A DNA stretch of 64,000 bases from Sphingosinicella xenopeptidilytica (lineage in GTDB: Bacteria; Pseudomonadota; Alphaproteobacteria; Sphingomonadales; Sphingomonadaceae), in NCBI RefSeq assembly GCF_042676985.1, contig NZ_JBHTIK010000015.1:620001-684000 (forward strand). The letters run 5' to 3'. Below the pieces are notes generated by a model, which had not been told where the DNA came from, ran no database searches, and saw nothing but the letters and a program-made list of their open reading frames with translations. Position numbers and translations under genes: made by a program. Positions 51,502 through 59,429 of the stretch are shown piece by piece; positions within the stretch are counted from its first letter, which is position 1; each line of letters starts with the position of its first letter.

Positions 51502-51801
51502 ATGACCGACGACCGTTCAGATGATCGCCTCGCCGCCTATCGCAGCAGCATCGACAACATCGACGCGGCGCTCATCCACATGCTCGCCGAGCGCTTCAAG
51601 ATCACGCAGGCGGTGGGTGAATACAAGGCCGTCTCCGGCCTCCCACCCGCCGATCCGGACCGCGAGGCCCGCCAGATCGCGCGGCTGCGCAAGCTCGCCG
51701 CCGATGCGCGGCTGGACGAGGAACTCGCGGAAAAGTTCCTGCGCTTCATCATCGAAGAGGTGATCCGCCACCACGAGCGTATCAAGAAAGCGCAGGCCTG
51801 A
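51502..51801 (+). CDS. Chorismate mutase (AroQ class)
   Basis: A 99-residue all-helical CM_2 protein. Seen: YRSSIDNIDAALIHMLAERF (helix 1 with its active-site arginine region), KITQAVGEYKA with the catalytic lysine, and DREARQIARLRKLA. It converts chorismate to prephenate for Phe/Tyr synthesis; a pyruvate-lyase activity cannot be excluded in this family. ATG 51502 follows a GGGGAG ribosome site. Confidence 0.92.
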   Translation: MTDDRSDDRLAAYRSSIDNIDAALIHMLAERFKITQAVGEYKAVSGLPPADPDREARQIARLRKLAADARLDEELAEKFLRFIIEEVIRHHERIKKAQA

Positions 51802-51874
51802 AGGCGATTTTCGCTCGCCGCGCAAACCCCGTTGCATCGGCGGGGAGGCACCGTTATAGAGCGCCGTCCGGAGC

Positions 51875-51950
51875 GGGGCTGTAGCTCAGATGGGAGAGCG
51901 CTGCAATCGCACTGCAGAGGTCAGGGGTTCGATTCCCCTCAGCTCCACCA
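51875..51950 (+). tRNA. tRNA-Ala (anticodon CGC)
   Basis: A 76-nt cloverleaf with encoded CCA. Acceptor GGGGCTG/CAGCTCC contains the alanine-identity G3-U70 pair; anticodon arm CTGCA-ATCGCAC-TGCAG gives anticodon CGC (reads GCG); T arm AGGGG-TTCGATT-CCCCT. Confidence 0.96.
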
Positions 51951-51981
51951 ATCCGGCCATTTCCATAAGATGCATATAATA

Positions 51982-52001
51982 CAGAGGTATAAACCCCTCT
52001 G
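51982..52001. terminator. Small hairpin between tRNA-Ala and antiporter gene
   Basis: CAGAGG (51982-51987) pairs with CCTCTG (51996-52001) across an 8-nt loop, in an AT-rich stretch 32 bp after the tRNA and 10 bp past the convergent antiporter stop. A T-tract is weak in both directions. Confidence 0.35.
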
Positions 52002-52010
52002 TTCGCATGA

Positions 52011-53840
52011 TTACTGAGCTTCGCCGATAACAGCCGCAGCCTCTTCGTTAAGCGCCGCGGCTTTTTTGCGCGGCGGGCTGAGCGGGGCCGGCCTCGCCTT
52101 TTCGATATTGCCTTGAACCAGCGGCGCGCCCGCGCTGAGCCCGCCGACCACCTCCAATGCGAGCCGCTCCTCGTCGCGGCGGCGGACATCGGCGATCGTA
52201 TCGGCAGCGTCCTCTTCGCTGACACCGAGGCTGGTCAGCACCGTCTCCCCGAACACCAGCGCCGATTCCAGCGTTTCGCGGATCTGGTAGTCGACCCCCG
52301 CCTTGATGAGTTCGACAGCGTGCGTGCGGTCGATGGCGCGCACGAAAAGCCGCGCATACGGGAATTCCGCCTCGCACAGATGGACAATGCGGTTCACGGA
52401 TTCGGCCGCACCGCCGCAGATCAATATGGCTTCCGCGGTCGCCGCGCCGGATGCGCGCAGCACGTCGAGCCGCGTGCCGTCGCCGTAATAGACCTTGAAG
52501 CCGAAGGTCGATGCGGCGCGGATCATGTCGACGTCGGACTCGATCAGCGTGATGTCGATGCCGCGCGCCAGCAGCGGCTGGCTGACGATCTGCGCAAAGC
52601 GTCCGAAGCCGATGATGAGCACCTGCCCGCGCAGGCCCTCCGGCTTTTCCACGCCCTCCAGCGACGGCTCCACCTTCGGCGCGAAGCGCTTCTGAACGAG
52701 CACCATCAGCGGCGTCATCACCATCGAAAGGATGACGATCGCGGTGAGCACGGCGCTGCTGCGCGTATCGATCAGCCCCACCGCAACCGCCGTGCCGTAG
52801 AGCACGAATGCGAATTCACCGCCCTGCGCAAAGAGCAGTGCACGGTGGCCGGCTTCGGCATGATTTGCGCGGAACAGACGACCGACCAGATAAATCGCCG
52901 TTGCCTTCACGATCATGTAAGCGGCGAGACCAGCGACCACCATGCGCCATTCGGCGATCACCACGGTGAGGTTCAGCGACATGCCGACGCTGAGGAAAAA
53001 CAGCCCGAGCAGGATGCCGCGGAACGGCTCGATGTCGACTTCGAGCTGATGACGAAATGAGGATTCGGAAAGCAGCACGCCCGCGAGGAACGCACCCATC
53101 GCCATCGAAAGCCCACCCGCCTGCATGAAGAGCGCAGCGCCAAGCACAACGAGCAGCGCCGCAGCCGTCATCACCTCGCGTGCGCCTGCGCGGGCGAGGA
53201 TGCGGAACATCGGATCGAGCAGATAGCGGCCGACGATGATCAGCACGACGAGCGCCGCGACGGCGATCACGACGCCGAGCCACAGCGGCTGACCGCCCTC
53301 CACCGGACCGCCGAGCATCGCCGCCCATAGCGCGACGAGTGCGAGCAGCGGCACGATCATCAGGTCTTCGAACAACAGAATCGCCACCGCGCGGTGCCCG
53401 GAGGCTTCCCCGAGTTCTCCACTTTCGGAAAGCATCTGCATGATGACAGCGGTCGACGACAGCACGAAGCCGCTCGCCCCAACCACCGCCACGGGGAGCG
53501 GCAGCCCGGCCAGAATACCGACTCCGGAAAGCAGCGCCGTACACAGCAGCACCTGCGCTGCGCCGAGGCCGAAGATGTCCCGGCGCATCGCCCAGAGCTT
53601 CGACGGGCGCATCTCGAGGCCGATGATGAAGAGAAACAGCACGACACCAAGTTCGGCGACATGGAGCAGCGTTTCAGGATCGGTCACGAGCCCGAACACG
53701 AACGGCCCCACCAGAAAACCGCCAACGAGATAGCCGAGCACGGACCCGAGCCCGAGCCATCGAAACGCGGTAACGGCGGCAACGCCAGCGCCCAGCAGCA
53801 CCACCGCCTGTCCGAGTTCAAGTCCGGCAGGTGCTGCCAT
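52011..53840 (-). CDS. CPA2 monovalent cation:proton antiporter, KefB-like
   Basis: A 609-residue protein. Residues about 8-385 hold some 12 membrane helices with KefB-type motifs (LGYLVGGFLVGP, ELGVVLFLFIIGLEM, FEDLMIVPL with the ion-site aspartate, AMGAFLAGVLLSES). Residues about 405-520 form a TrkA-N (RCK) domain beginning LIIGFGRFAQ. A charged tail follows. It exchanges K+ (or Na+) for H+ under nucleotide or glutathione-adduct control in KefB/KefC homologues; no KefF/KefG-type ancillary gene is adjacent. Confidence 0.92.
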   Translation of the reverse strand: MAAPAGLELGQAVVLLGAGVAAVTAFRWLGLGSVLGYLVGGFLVGPFVFGLVTDPETLLHVAELGVVLFLFIIGLEMRPSKLWAMRRDIFGLGAAQVLLCTALLSGVGILAGLPLPVAVVGASGFVLSSTAVIMQMLSESGELGEASGHRAVAILLFEDLMIVPLLALVALWAAMLGGPVEGGQPLWLGVVIAVAALVVLIIVGRYLLDPMFRILARAGAREVMTAAALLVVLGAALFMQAGGLSMAMGAFLAGVLLSESSFRHQLEVDIEPFRGILLGLFFLSVGMSLNLTVVIAEWRMVVAGLAAYMIVKATAIYLVGRLFRANHAEAGHRALLFAQGGEFAFVLYGTAVAVGLIDTRSSAVLTAIVILSMVMTPLMVLVQKRFAPKVEPSLEGVEKPEGLRGQVLIIGFGRFAQIVSQPLLARGIDITLIESDVDMIRAASTFGFKVYYGDGTRLDVLRASGAATAEAILICGGAAESVNRIVHLCEAEFPYARLFVRAIDRTHAVELIKAGVDYQIRETLESALVFGETVLTSLGVSEEDAADTIADVRRRDEERLALEVVGGLSAGAPLVQGNIEKARPAPLSPPRKKAAALNEEAAAVIGEAQ

Positions 53841-53855
53841 GGGAATCCTTTCGCG

Positions 53856-54689
53856 CTAGTTTCGCTCCGTCGTGAACGCCTCCACGTAATGCGGTTCGGG
53901 GCGTTCGCGCAATTGTTCGTAGTGAACGAGCGACGGTTCGGCGCCGAGCGGAACGGGCGCGCAATCGCGAAACGCCCACTCGCCGCGGTCGCAATCGGCG
54001 GCGCGGACGTAGCCGTTGATGTAGAAGCGCCGGTGGTGATCGGCGCGGTTGGCGCCCGATCCGTGCACGAGATAGGGGCTCCACAATGCAAGGTCGCCGG
54101 GTTCCAGGTCGAGGTCGATGAGCCCCGATGGATCGAGGCCAAGCGCGACGAGCGTGTCTTCGGCGGCGGCATTGTCCATCACCGCACCTGCGATTTCCAT
54201 GTCGAGCGCGCCGAGCCGATGGCTGCCGGGAAGGATGCGCATTCCGCCCGAGCGCGCGTTGTGCGGATCGATCGCGAGGCCGGTCTGCACGTAGCTCGCG
54301 CCGAGATTGCGGTATGCGTCCGGCGGTCGCCGGAAACGCGAGTCCTGATGGAAGGCGAAGTCCCCCTTCCCGCCCGGCCGCTTCCAGTGAATCTGGTTGA
54401 TGATCTGTTTGATGTCGCCGCCGATCATCGGCCCAAGCAATGCCGCGAAGCGCGGATCGGTGCGCGCCTCGTCCAGCACGTCGCTGCGCCATGAAGGCCA
54501 CTGCGCCATGCGCACGTCGCCGTCCGCGATCTTGTAGAAGAGATTGCCATGGCGGAAGCTCTGCCCGTGCGTGGCGGCTTCCGCATGTACGCCGTCGATC
54601 GCCGCACCGATCCGCGCGATGTCGGCAGGCGAAAAGAACTGCCGGATGATGGCGTAACCATTCCGGACATAGTCTTCCATGAAGGTCAT
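53856..54689 (-). CDS. Phytanoyl-CoA dioxygenase (PhyH)-family protein
   Basis: A 277-residue Fe(II)/2-oxoglutarate oxygenase. Seen: the metal motif FHQDSRF (His-x-Asp) around residue 121, a distal HGSG histidine and an RRFYINGYV segment with an arginine that would bind 2-oxoglutarate. ATG 54689 is chosen over one 8 codons upstream and one 3 codons downstream. Substrates in this family range from lipids to natural products; none is indicated here. It is located 15 bp upstream of the antiporter gene and directly downstream of the DUF4126 gene. Confidence 0.87.
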   Translation of the reverse strand: MTFMEDYVRNGYAIIRQFFSPADIARIGAAIDGVHAEAATHGQSFRHGNLFYKIADGDVRMAQWPSWRSDVLDEARTDPRFAALLGPMIGGDIKQIINQIHWKRPGGKGDFAFHQDSRFRRPPDAYRNLGASYVQTGLAIDPHNARSGGMRILPGSHRLGALDMEIAGAVMDNAAAEDTLVALGLDPSGLIDLDLEPGDLALWSPYLVHGSGANRADHHRRFYINGYVRAADCDRGEWAFRDCAPVPLGAEPSLVHYEQLRERPEPHYVEAFTTERN

Positions 54690-54690
54690 T

Positions 54691-55284
54691 TCAGAGTTTC
54701 CGCAGCACCACATCGATGCGCTTCAGGATGCGCCAGCTTGCGTAAAGAAGAAGTAAGGTTACCGCGAGAAGCGATACGGCGACGATCCCGGCGAGCACCG
54801 GATCGACAAGCGTGAGCGTGAGGCCGCCGATGGTGAGCACGTCCTCCACACCCGAAACGATCACGTTCGAGAACGGTTCGGGACTCGCATTCACGACCGC
54901 GCGGCCGCTCGCCTTCGCGCTATGGCTGACGAACGCCGCGCCGCCGCCCAGCAGGAACGCCGCCACCTGCCATGCCGGATCGCCCGCATCGATAACGGCG
55001 AGCGCGATGAGCGCCCCGCCGAGCGGTCGGATCGCGGTGTGGATCGCATCCCAGATGCTGTCGAGCCACGCGATCTTGTCCGCGAAGAACTCCACGACGA
55101 GGCCGATCGCGGCAACGCCGATCACCCAGGGGCTTGCGAAAACATCGAGGCTTTGAAGATGCTGCGGCAGATCGAGGAGGCCGAAACGCATCGCGAGGCC
55201 TGCGGCGAATACGGTGGCATAGAGCCGCCATCCCGCGAGCAGGCTGAGGCTGGCGGCGACACCGAGCAGTTCGATCGGGCCCAT
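54691..55284 (-). CDS. DUF4126-family membrane protein
   Basis: A 197-residue protein with several hydrophobic helices, from MGPIELLGVAASLSLLAGWRLYATVF to a C-terminal VAVSLLAVTLLLLYASW helix. The middle contains SPWVIGVAAIGLVVEFFADKIAWLD and ASGRAVVNASPEP, characteristic of DUF4126. Two ATGs (55284 and 55305) are possible; the first is used. It diverges from the Nudix gene, whose start lies 64 bp away. Function unknown, cytoplasmic membrane. Confidence 0.85.
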   Translation of the reverse strand: MGPIELLGVAASLSLLAGWRLYATVFAAGLAMRFGLLDLPQHLQSLDVFASPWVIGVAAIGLVVEFFADKIAWLDSIWDAIHTAIRPLGGALIALAVIDAGDPAWQVAAFLLGGGAAFVSHSAKASGRAVVNASPEPFSNVIVSGVEDVLTIGGLTLTLVDPVLAGIVAVSLLAVTLLLLYASWRILKRIDVVLRKL

Positions 55285-55348
55285 GCGCGAGAAAATGATA
55301 GGCATTGCCCCGCTTGGCAAGCGGGCATTGCAGGTCCACATACGCCGC

Positions 55349-56125
55349 ATGTCCACGAACGACGACGCCAAGCCCGCCGCCACGCTGATCCTCCTGCGCG
55401 AAGGATCGAGCACGCCCGAGATCTTCATGCAGACCCGCGCGCAGACGATGGGCTTCGCAGCGGGCATGATCGCCTTTCCCGGCGGCAAGGTGGATGCGCA
55501 CGACATGAACCTTGCCGCGTCGCGGCTGGTTGCGAGCCGCCACGATCTCGATCTTGAAGAGATCGCCGCGCGCGTCGCCGCGGTCCGTGAAAGCTTCGAG
55601 GAGGCGGGCGTACTGCTCACGCACGGGCCGGAGATCGCGCCGCGTGACTTCATCGAAGCGCAGCCGGCGATCGCTTCGCGTGCGCTCGCGTTCTCCGATT
55701 TCCTCGCGCGTCATGATCAGCAGATCGATCTCGACGTGCTCTTTCCCTTCGCGCGCTGGGTGCCGCCGCCCGGCCTCCACGGCAAACGCTACGACACGCG
55801 CTTCTATCTCGCACGGCTGCCGGAGGGTGCGAACGCGGGGCACGACGGCAACGAGGCGACGACCTCGTGGTGGATCACGCCGTCCGAAGCGATCGCACGC
55901 GCCGACCGTCAGGAAGCCGAAGTGATGTTCCCCACGCGCCGCAATCTCGAACGCCTCGCGCAGCACGCGAGCGTCGACGCACTTATCACGCACGCGATGG
56001 AAACGCCGGTCGTCACCGTGCAGCCCGAGGTTCGCATGTGCGACGGCGGTCTGCACCTCTGCATCCCGGAAGGCATCGGCTATCCGGTGACGCGCGAGCC
56101 GCTGGAGACCGCGCGCCGCGCGTGA
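55349..56125 (+). CDS. Nudix hydrolase
   Basis: A 258-residue hydrolase of the NUDT19/RppH-unrelated CoA-pyrophosphatase-like group. The Nudix box is split: FPGGKVD (about 50-56) is followed by an insert before RVAAVRESFEEAGVLL, whose RESFEEAG carries the metal-binding glutamates. Large C-terminal extension (about residues 110-258). Nucleoside-diphosphate derivatives or CoA species are likely substrates; exact one unknown. The frame is open to 55283 but resemblance starts at ATG 55349. Convergent with the mannose-6-phosphate isomerase gene (7 bp between stops). Confidence 0.88.
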   Translation: MSTNDDAKPAATLILLREGSSTPEIFMQTRAQTMGFAAGMIAFPGGKVDAHDMNLAASRLVASRHDLDLEEIAARVAAVRESFEEAGVLLTHGPEIAPRDFIEAQPAIASRALAFSDFLARHDQQIDLDVLFPFARWVPPPGLHGKRYDTRFYLARLPEGANAGHDGNEATTSWWITPSEAIARADRQEAEVMFPTRRNLERLAQHASVDALITHAMETPVVTVQPEVRMCDGGLHLCIPEGIGYPVTREPLETARRA

Positions 56126-56132
56126 CGCGTCT

Positions 56133-56963
56133 TCAGAATTCCAGAATCGTCGCGACCTCGCTGCCGGGATAAGAGACGAGGAGATCGCTGCCGGGCACGG
56201 CTTCGAGATCGGCATCGCCTTCCACGAGCAGCGTCTCTCCCGATCGTGCATCACCGGCTCGGCCATCGATCACCGTGATCCATACCGGCCGATCGCGCGG
56301 CGGGCGCAGGTGCAATCGCGCGCCGGTGCGCCAGCGTTCGACGACGAATTTTCCACCCGCCGACAGCAGCGTCCGCCCCCGGGAGAGGTCGTGCCGTTCG
56401 TCCGAAACGAAGAACGGATGCGCATTCGAAACCGCGACTCCCTCTTCGAGGTGGAGCTCGCGCGGGCGTCCATAATCATAGAGTCGGTAGGTGAGATCGA
56501 CGTTCTGCTGGATCTCGATGATGGTGACTCCGGCGCCGATCGCATGGACCGTGCCTGCCGGTGAGTAAATAAAATCACCCGCCTTCACCGGCTTCCAGTC
56601 GATCAATTGCTCGATCGAACCGTCGATGGCGGCCTCGCGCAATTCGTCTGCAGACAGCGGACGCACCGTGCCGAGGCCGACCGTACCGTGCGGTTCTGCG
56701 GCAAGCACGAGCCACGCTTCATCCTTGCCGCGCGCATAGCCGGCGGCACGCGCGGCGGCATCGTCGGGGTGCACCTGCACGGACAATCGCTCGCTCGTGA
56801 ACAGGTACTTTATAAGAAGGTCAGGGTCGCGCCCGTCGGGAGTCTCGAACCAGATCTCTCCAATCTTTTCATCATCCTCCGGGACGTCTTCAAAGAAAGG
56901 TGAGAGATGCCGCCGGCCCCACGGCTTCTCGATGCGGCGTGTTATCAGCTTGGTAACCGTCAT
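56133..56963 (-). CDS. Class I mannose-6-phosphate isomerase
   Basis: A 276-residue cupin-type, metal-dependent isomerase. Seen: KPWGRRHL at the start, SERLSVQVHPDD with zinc ligands Gln and His, KDEAWLVL with a ligand Glu, and GTVHAIGAG with the last ligand His. It interconverts mannose-6-phosphate and fructose-6-phosphate for polysaccharide and GDP-mannose supply. Shorter than E. coli ManA, as usual for this branch. Conserved active site appears intact. Confidence 0.92.
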   Translation of the reverse strand: MTVTKLITRRIEKPWGRRHLSPFFEDVPEDDEKIGEIWFETPDGRDPDLLIKYLFTSERLSVQVHPDDAAARAAGYARGKDEAWLVLAAEPHGTVGLGTVRPLSADELREAAIDGSIEQLIDWKPVKAGDFIYSPAGTVHAIGAGVTIIEIQQNVDLTYRLYDYGRPRELHLEEGVAVSNAHPFFVSDERHDLSRGRTLLSAGGKFVVERWRTGARLHLRPPRDRPVWITVIDGRAGDARSGETLLVEGDADLEAVPGSDLLVSYPGSEVATILEF

Positions 56964-56985
56964 CGTATTTCCTGCCTCCCCTCAG

Positions 56986-57153
56986 TCATGTTCCGGCTGC
57001 GTCTGCGAGAGCGCATCCGCTTGCCGGGAAACTTTCGCCGCGTTCGATATCGCGCTTTGCATCCTTATCTTCGGGATCGCGTTTCAGTTGCTTTACATCC
57101 TCGGCCTTCAGCATCAGGCGCGTCTCAAGAAATCCTGTCTTGCGTTTTGCCAT
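56986..57153 (-). CDS. Possible small charged protein
   Basis: A 55-codon frame from ATG 57153 (five codons inside a longer frame) to TGA. The product is rich in Lys, Arg, Glu and Asp (MAKRKTGFLETRLMLKAEDV start) and has no recognised family. It lies in an otherwise gene-free 296-bp gap, divergent from the repeat protein. Codon third positions are less GC-rich than in neighbours, so it may be spurious. Confidence 0.3.
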   Translation of the reverse strand: MAKRKTGFLETRLMLKAEDVKQLKRDPEDKDAKRDIERGESFPASGCALADAAGT

Positions 57154-57259
57154 GACTAATTCCATCAAGAATATGGCAATTATTACGAACTATCTGCGCG
57201 TTGGTAGTTTTTCAAATTTTGTGGACATGTTAGCGTCCTCCATCCGTCAATGGGAGATC
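57154..57259 (+). promoter_or_regulatory. AT-rich leader of the KPGPKPK repeat protein
   Basis: About 105 bp of conspicuously AT-rich sequence (for instance TTTTTCAAATTTTGTGGACA at 57209-57228) in a GC-rich window, immediately upstream of the repeat protein's ribosome site GGGAGA. It is the obvious promoter zone; exact boxes were not assigned. Confidence 0.4.
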
Positions 57260-58153
57260 ATGATGGCGAAGAAGAAAGAAACGGTAGCGAAGGCGAAGAA
57301 GCCGAAGAAGGTTAGCGCTGCCAAACCGGCCGCGAAGAAGCCGGCTGCGAAGAAGCAGTCGACGGGTTCGGATTTCGGTGAACATCTCGCAGCCGCCGGT
57401 GCGCAGCTGCAGGCACGTGCGGAAGCGATGTTCGGGCAGTGGCTCGATCAGGCTTCGTCGACGCTGCGCAAGAGCGGCGTGCAGACCATTGTCGACGACA
57501 TCAAGTCGCGCTCCGGCTTCGAAAAGATTGCCAAGGAACTCGCCAGCAACGTCGCGAGCGAGATCACGAAATTTGCTGCATCGACAAGCATCGGCGCCAA
57601 GGTTGCACCGAAGGCGAAGCCGGGTCCGAAGCCGAAGGGCAAGCCCGGTCCGAAACCCAAAGCGGCTGCTGCGAAGCCTGCCGTGAAGGCACCGGCGAAG
57701 GCGAAAGCGAAGCCGGGTCCGAAGCCGAAAGCCGCCGCGCCGAAGCCTGCTGCGAAGCCTGCCGTGAAGGCACCGGCGAAGGCGAAAGCGAAGCCGGGTC
57801 CGAAGCCGAAAGCCGCCGCGCCCGCGAAGCCGGCAGCCGCGCCTGCCGCTGCTGCTCCGTCGGTGTCGGCGCCCGCCAAGCCCAAGGGTAAGCCGGGTCC
57901 GAAGCCGAAAGCCGCCAAGGCTGCCGCACCGGCGAAGCCGAAGGGCAAGCCCGGTCCGAAACCGAAGGCCGCTGCGCCGAAGCCGGCTGTGACTGCTGCT
58001 CCGGCTGCCGCGAAGGCGAAGCCGGGTCCGAAGCCGAAGGCTGCGGTTGCGAAGCCTGCTGCGGCTGCGCCCGCGAAGCCGGCTGCGCCTGCGGGCCTCA
58101 CGCCGCGCCGTCGCGGACCGCGTCCGTCGTCGCGGCCTGCGCCGAAGAAGTAA
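57260..58153 (+). CDS. Lys/Pro/Ala-rich repeat protein, PhaF- or histone-H1-like
   Basis: A 297-residue very basic protein starting at ATG 57260 (or the adjoining ATG 57263), behind GGGAGA. Residues 1-33 are Lys/Ala-rich. Residues about 35-112 form a plausible amphipathic helical domain (GEHLAAAGAQLQARAEAMFGQWL..., ending about SEITKFAAS). The rest is low-complexity with seven copies of PGPKPK separated by Ala/Lys/Pro linkers, ending in RRRGPRPSSRP. The layout recalls phasin PhaF (helical part plus H1-like tail) and AT-hook-type DNA-binding tails. DNA binding is inferred from composition, not shown. A 76-bp perfect direct repeat occurs within the gene. A terminator follows. Confidence 0.8.
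   Translation: MMAKKKETVAKAKKPKKVSAAKPAAKKPAAKKQSTGSDFGEHLAAAGAQLQARAEAMFGQWLDQASSTLRKSGVQTIVDDIKSRSGFEKIAKELASNVASEITKFAASTSIGAKVAPKAKPGPKPKGKPGPKPKAAAAKPAVKAPAKAKAKPGPKPKAAAPKPAAKPAVKAPAKAKAKPGPKPKAAAPAKPAAAPAAAAPSVSAPAKPKGKPGPKPKAAKAAAPAKPKGKPGPKPKAAAPKPAVTAAPAAAKAKPGPKPKAAVAKPAAAAPAKPAAPAGLTPRRRGPRPSSRPAPKK
57666..57822 (+). repeat. 76-bp in-frame direct repeat within the repeat protein gene
   Basis: Bases 57666-57741 and 57747-57822 are identical, offset by 81 bp, exactly 27 codons. Each copy encodes the unit AAKPAVKAPAKAKAKPGPKP plus a few residues. Identity at the DNA level, including third positions, indicates recent duplication. Confidence 0.9.
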
Positions 58154-58170
58154 GCGTTAAAATAAGAATG

Positions 58171-58213
58171 GCCCGGCGCGTTTCGTACTCACGACGCGCC
58201 GGGCTTTTCTTTT
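58171..58213 (+). terminator. Rho-independent terminator after the repeat protein
   Basis: 11-bp stem GCCCGGCGCGT / ACGCGCCGGGC (58171-58181 and 58194-58204), 12-nt loop, then TTTTCTTTT. It starts 18 bp after the stop codon. Confidence 0.9.
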
Positions 58214-58307
58214 GCTCTCGAATTTCCTGCGAAGCGGCCATGCGCTTCGACGAAGGATATACCTTCCCCCGCGCAATCGCCGCGAGAATGCGCTATCGTG
58301 GGCGCCA

Positions 58308-59429
58308 ATGAACAGGTCGCTGCTAAAAGGCGTGCTCGCAAACGATTCGGCACGCACAGCCATCCAGTCGATTTTCGGCTTCTGGCTCTTCTATTTCCTC
58401 ATCGTCACGCTGCGCGCATTCGCGCTCGGCTTCGAAGAGCTGCTTCCGATGGCCGGGCGGCGTGCGGTGGTCACGATCATCGGCATGACAATCAGCTGGG
58501 CGCTGTATCTTGCGCTCGCCCCGCTCGAAAAAGCCCCCCTGCGCAGACGCGCACTGATGATGTTCCTGCTTTGCGTGCCCGCCGCGGCGCTGTTCACCAC
58601 GTTCAATTTCTACGCCTTCTACGTCTATGAGCCGCTGCCCTCCGTCGCCGAGGATCTCGCGCACAAGGAGCGTTCGCTCGCCATGCTGCTGGCGATCATT
58701 TTCGAAGGCACGGTCACCTGGTTCTTCTTTTTCGCGGCATGGGCGGCCTTCCATCTGGCGCTCGGCTACGCGGCCGATGCCGCGAAAGCCGAACGCCGCG
58801 CCGCTGCCTTCCGCGAGGAGGCGCAGGCCGCGCAGCTCCGCGCGCTGCGCTATCAGATCAATCCGCATTTCCTGTTCAACACGCTGAACTCCCTGTCGTC
58901 GCTGGTCCTCACCAATCGCAACGACGAGGCGGAGCGGATGATCCTCAACCTCTCCACCTTCTTCCGCGCGAGCCTCACCAGCGACCCGACCGAGGACATT
59001 CCGCTCGCCGACGAACTCGATCAGCAGCGCCTCTATCTGGAGGTCGAGCGCGCCCGCTTCGGCGACCGCCTCGAATTCGATTTCGACATCGCCCCCGAAG
59101 CGGAACGCCAGCGCGTGCCCAGCCTCATCCTCCAGCCGCTGATCGAGAACGCCGTGAAATACGCGGTGTCGCCTTCGAACGCGCCGGTATGCATTCGCGT
59201 GAAGGCAAGCCTGCACGATGCGATGCTCCACATCGTGGTGGAGGACGACGGCGCATTCGCCGCGCCGCAGGCGCAGGTGGACGGCACCGGCACCGGCCTC
59301 AACAATGTCCGCGATCGCCTGCGCGCACGCTTCGGCGATGCCGCTGCGTTCAAGGCAGGCCCGTGGCCGGGCGGCGGCTTCCGCGTCGATATTGCCATTC
59401 CCGTGAAGCGACCGGTGCCCAATGCCTGA
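58308..59429 (+). CDS. LytS/YehU-type sensor histidine kinase
   Basis: A 373-residue membrane kinase. Four hydrophobic segments lie in residues about 20-155, then the His_kinase motif RYQINPHFLFNTLNSL with the phospho-accepting His187. An ATPase domain follows (LILQPLIENAVKYAV N-box, GTGTGLNNVRDRL G-box). It has no PAS or periplasmic sensor, so signals likely act in the membrane. ATG 58308 is chosen by family resemblance and the AAT-preceding context. Its stop overlaps the response regulator start by 8 bp, forming one two-component operon. Confidence 0.93.
   Translation: MNRSLLKGVLANDSARTAIQSIFGFWLFYFLIVTLRAFALGFEELLPMAGRRAVVTIIGMTISWALYLALAPLEKAPLRRRALMMFLLCVPAAALFTTFNFYAFYVYEPLPSVAEDLAHKERSLAMLLAIIFEGTVTWFFFFAAWAAFHLALGYAADAAKAERRAAAFREEAQAAQLRALRYQINPHFLFNTLNSLSSLVLTNRNDEAERMILNLSTFFRASLTSDPTEDIPLADELDQQRLYLEVERARFGDRLEFDFDIAPEAERQRVPSLILQPLIENAVKYAVSPSNAPVCIRVKASLHDAMLHIVVEDDGAFAAPQAQVDGTGTGLNNVRDRLRARFGDAAAFKAGPWPGGGFRVDIAIPVKRPVPNA

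Noticed and set aside
49932..51950. tRNA genes as integration sites of a genomic island
   Set aside because: No integrase and no repeated tRNA 3' end is visible, and the neighbouring genes are ordinary housekeeping genes.
57600..58080. Regularly spaced repeats considered as a CRISPR array
   Set aside because: Repeats are in-frame codons of a protein, of varying spacing and without unique spacers.
57448..58101. Gly/Ala/Phe-rich open frame on the minus strand opposite the repeat protein
   Set aside because: It is the mirror translation of the KPGPKPK repeats (GFGPGF units); the plus strand has the ribosome site, AT-rich promoter zone and terminator.
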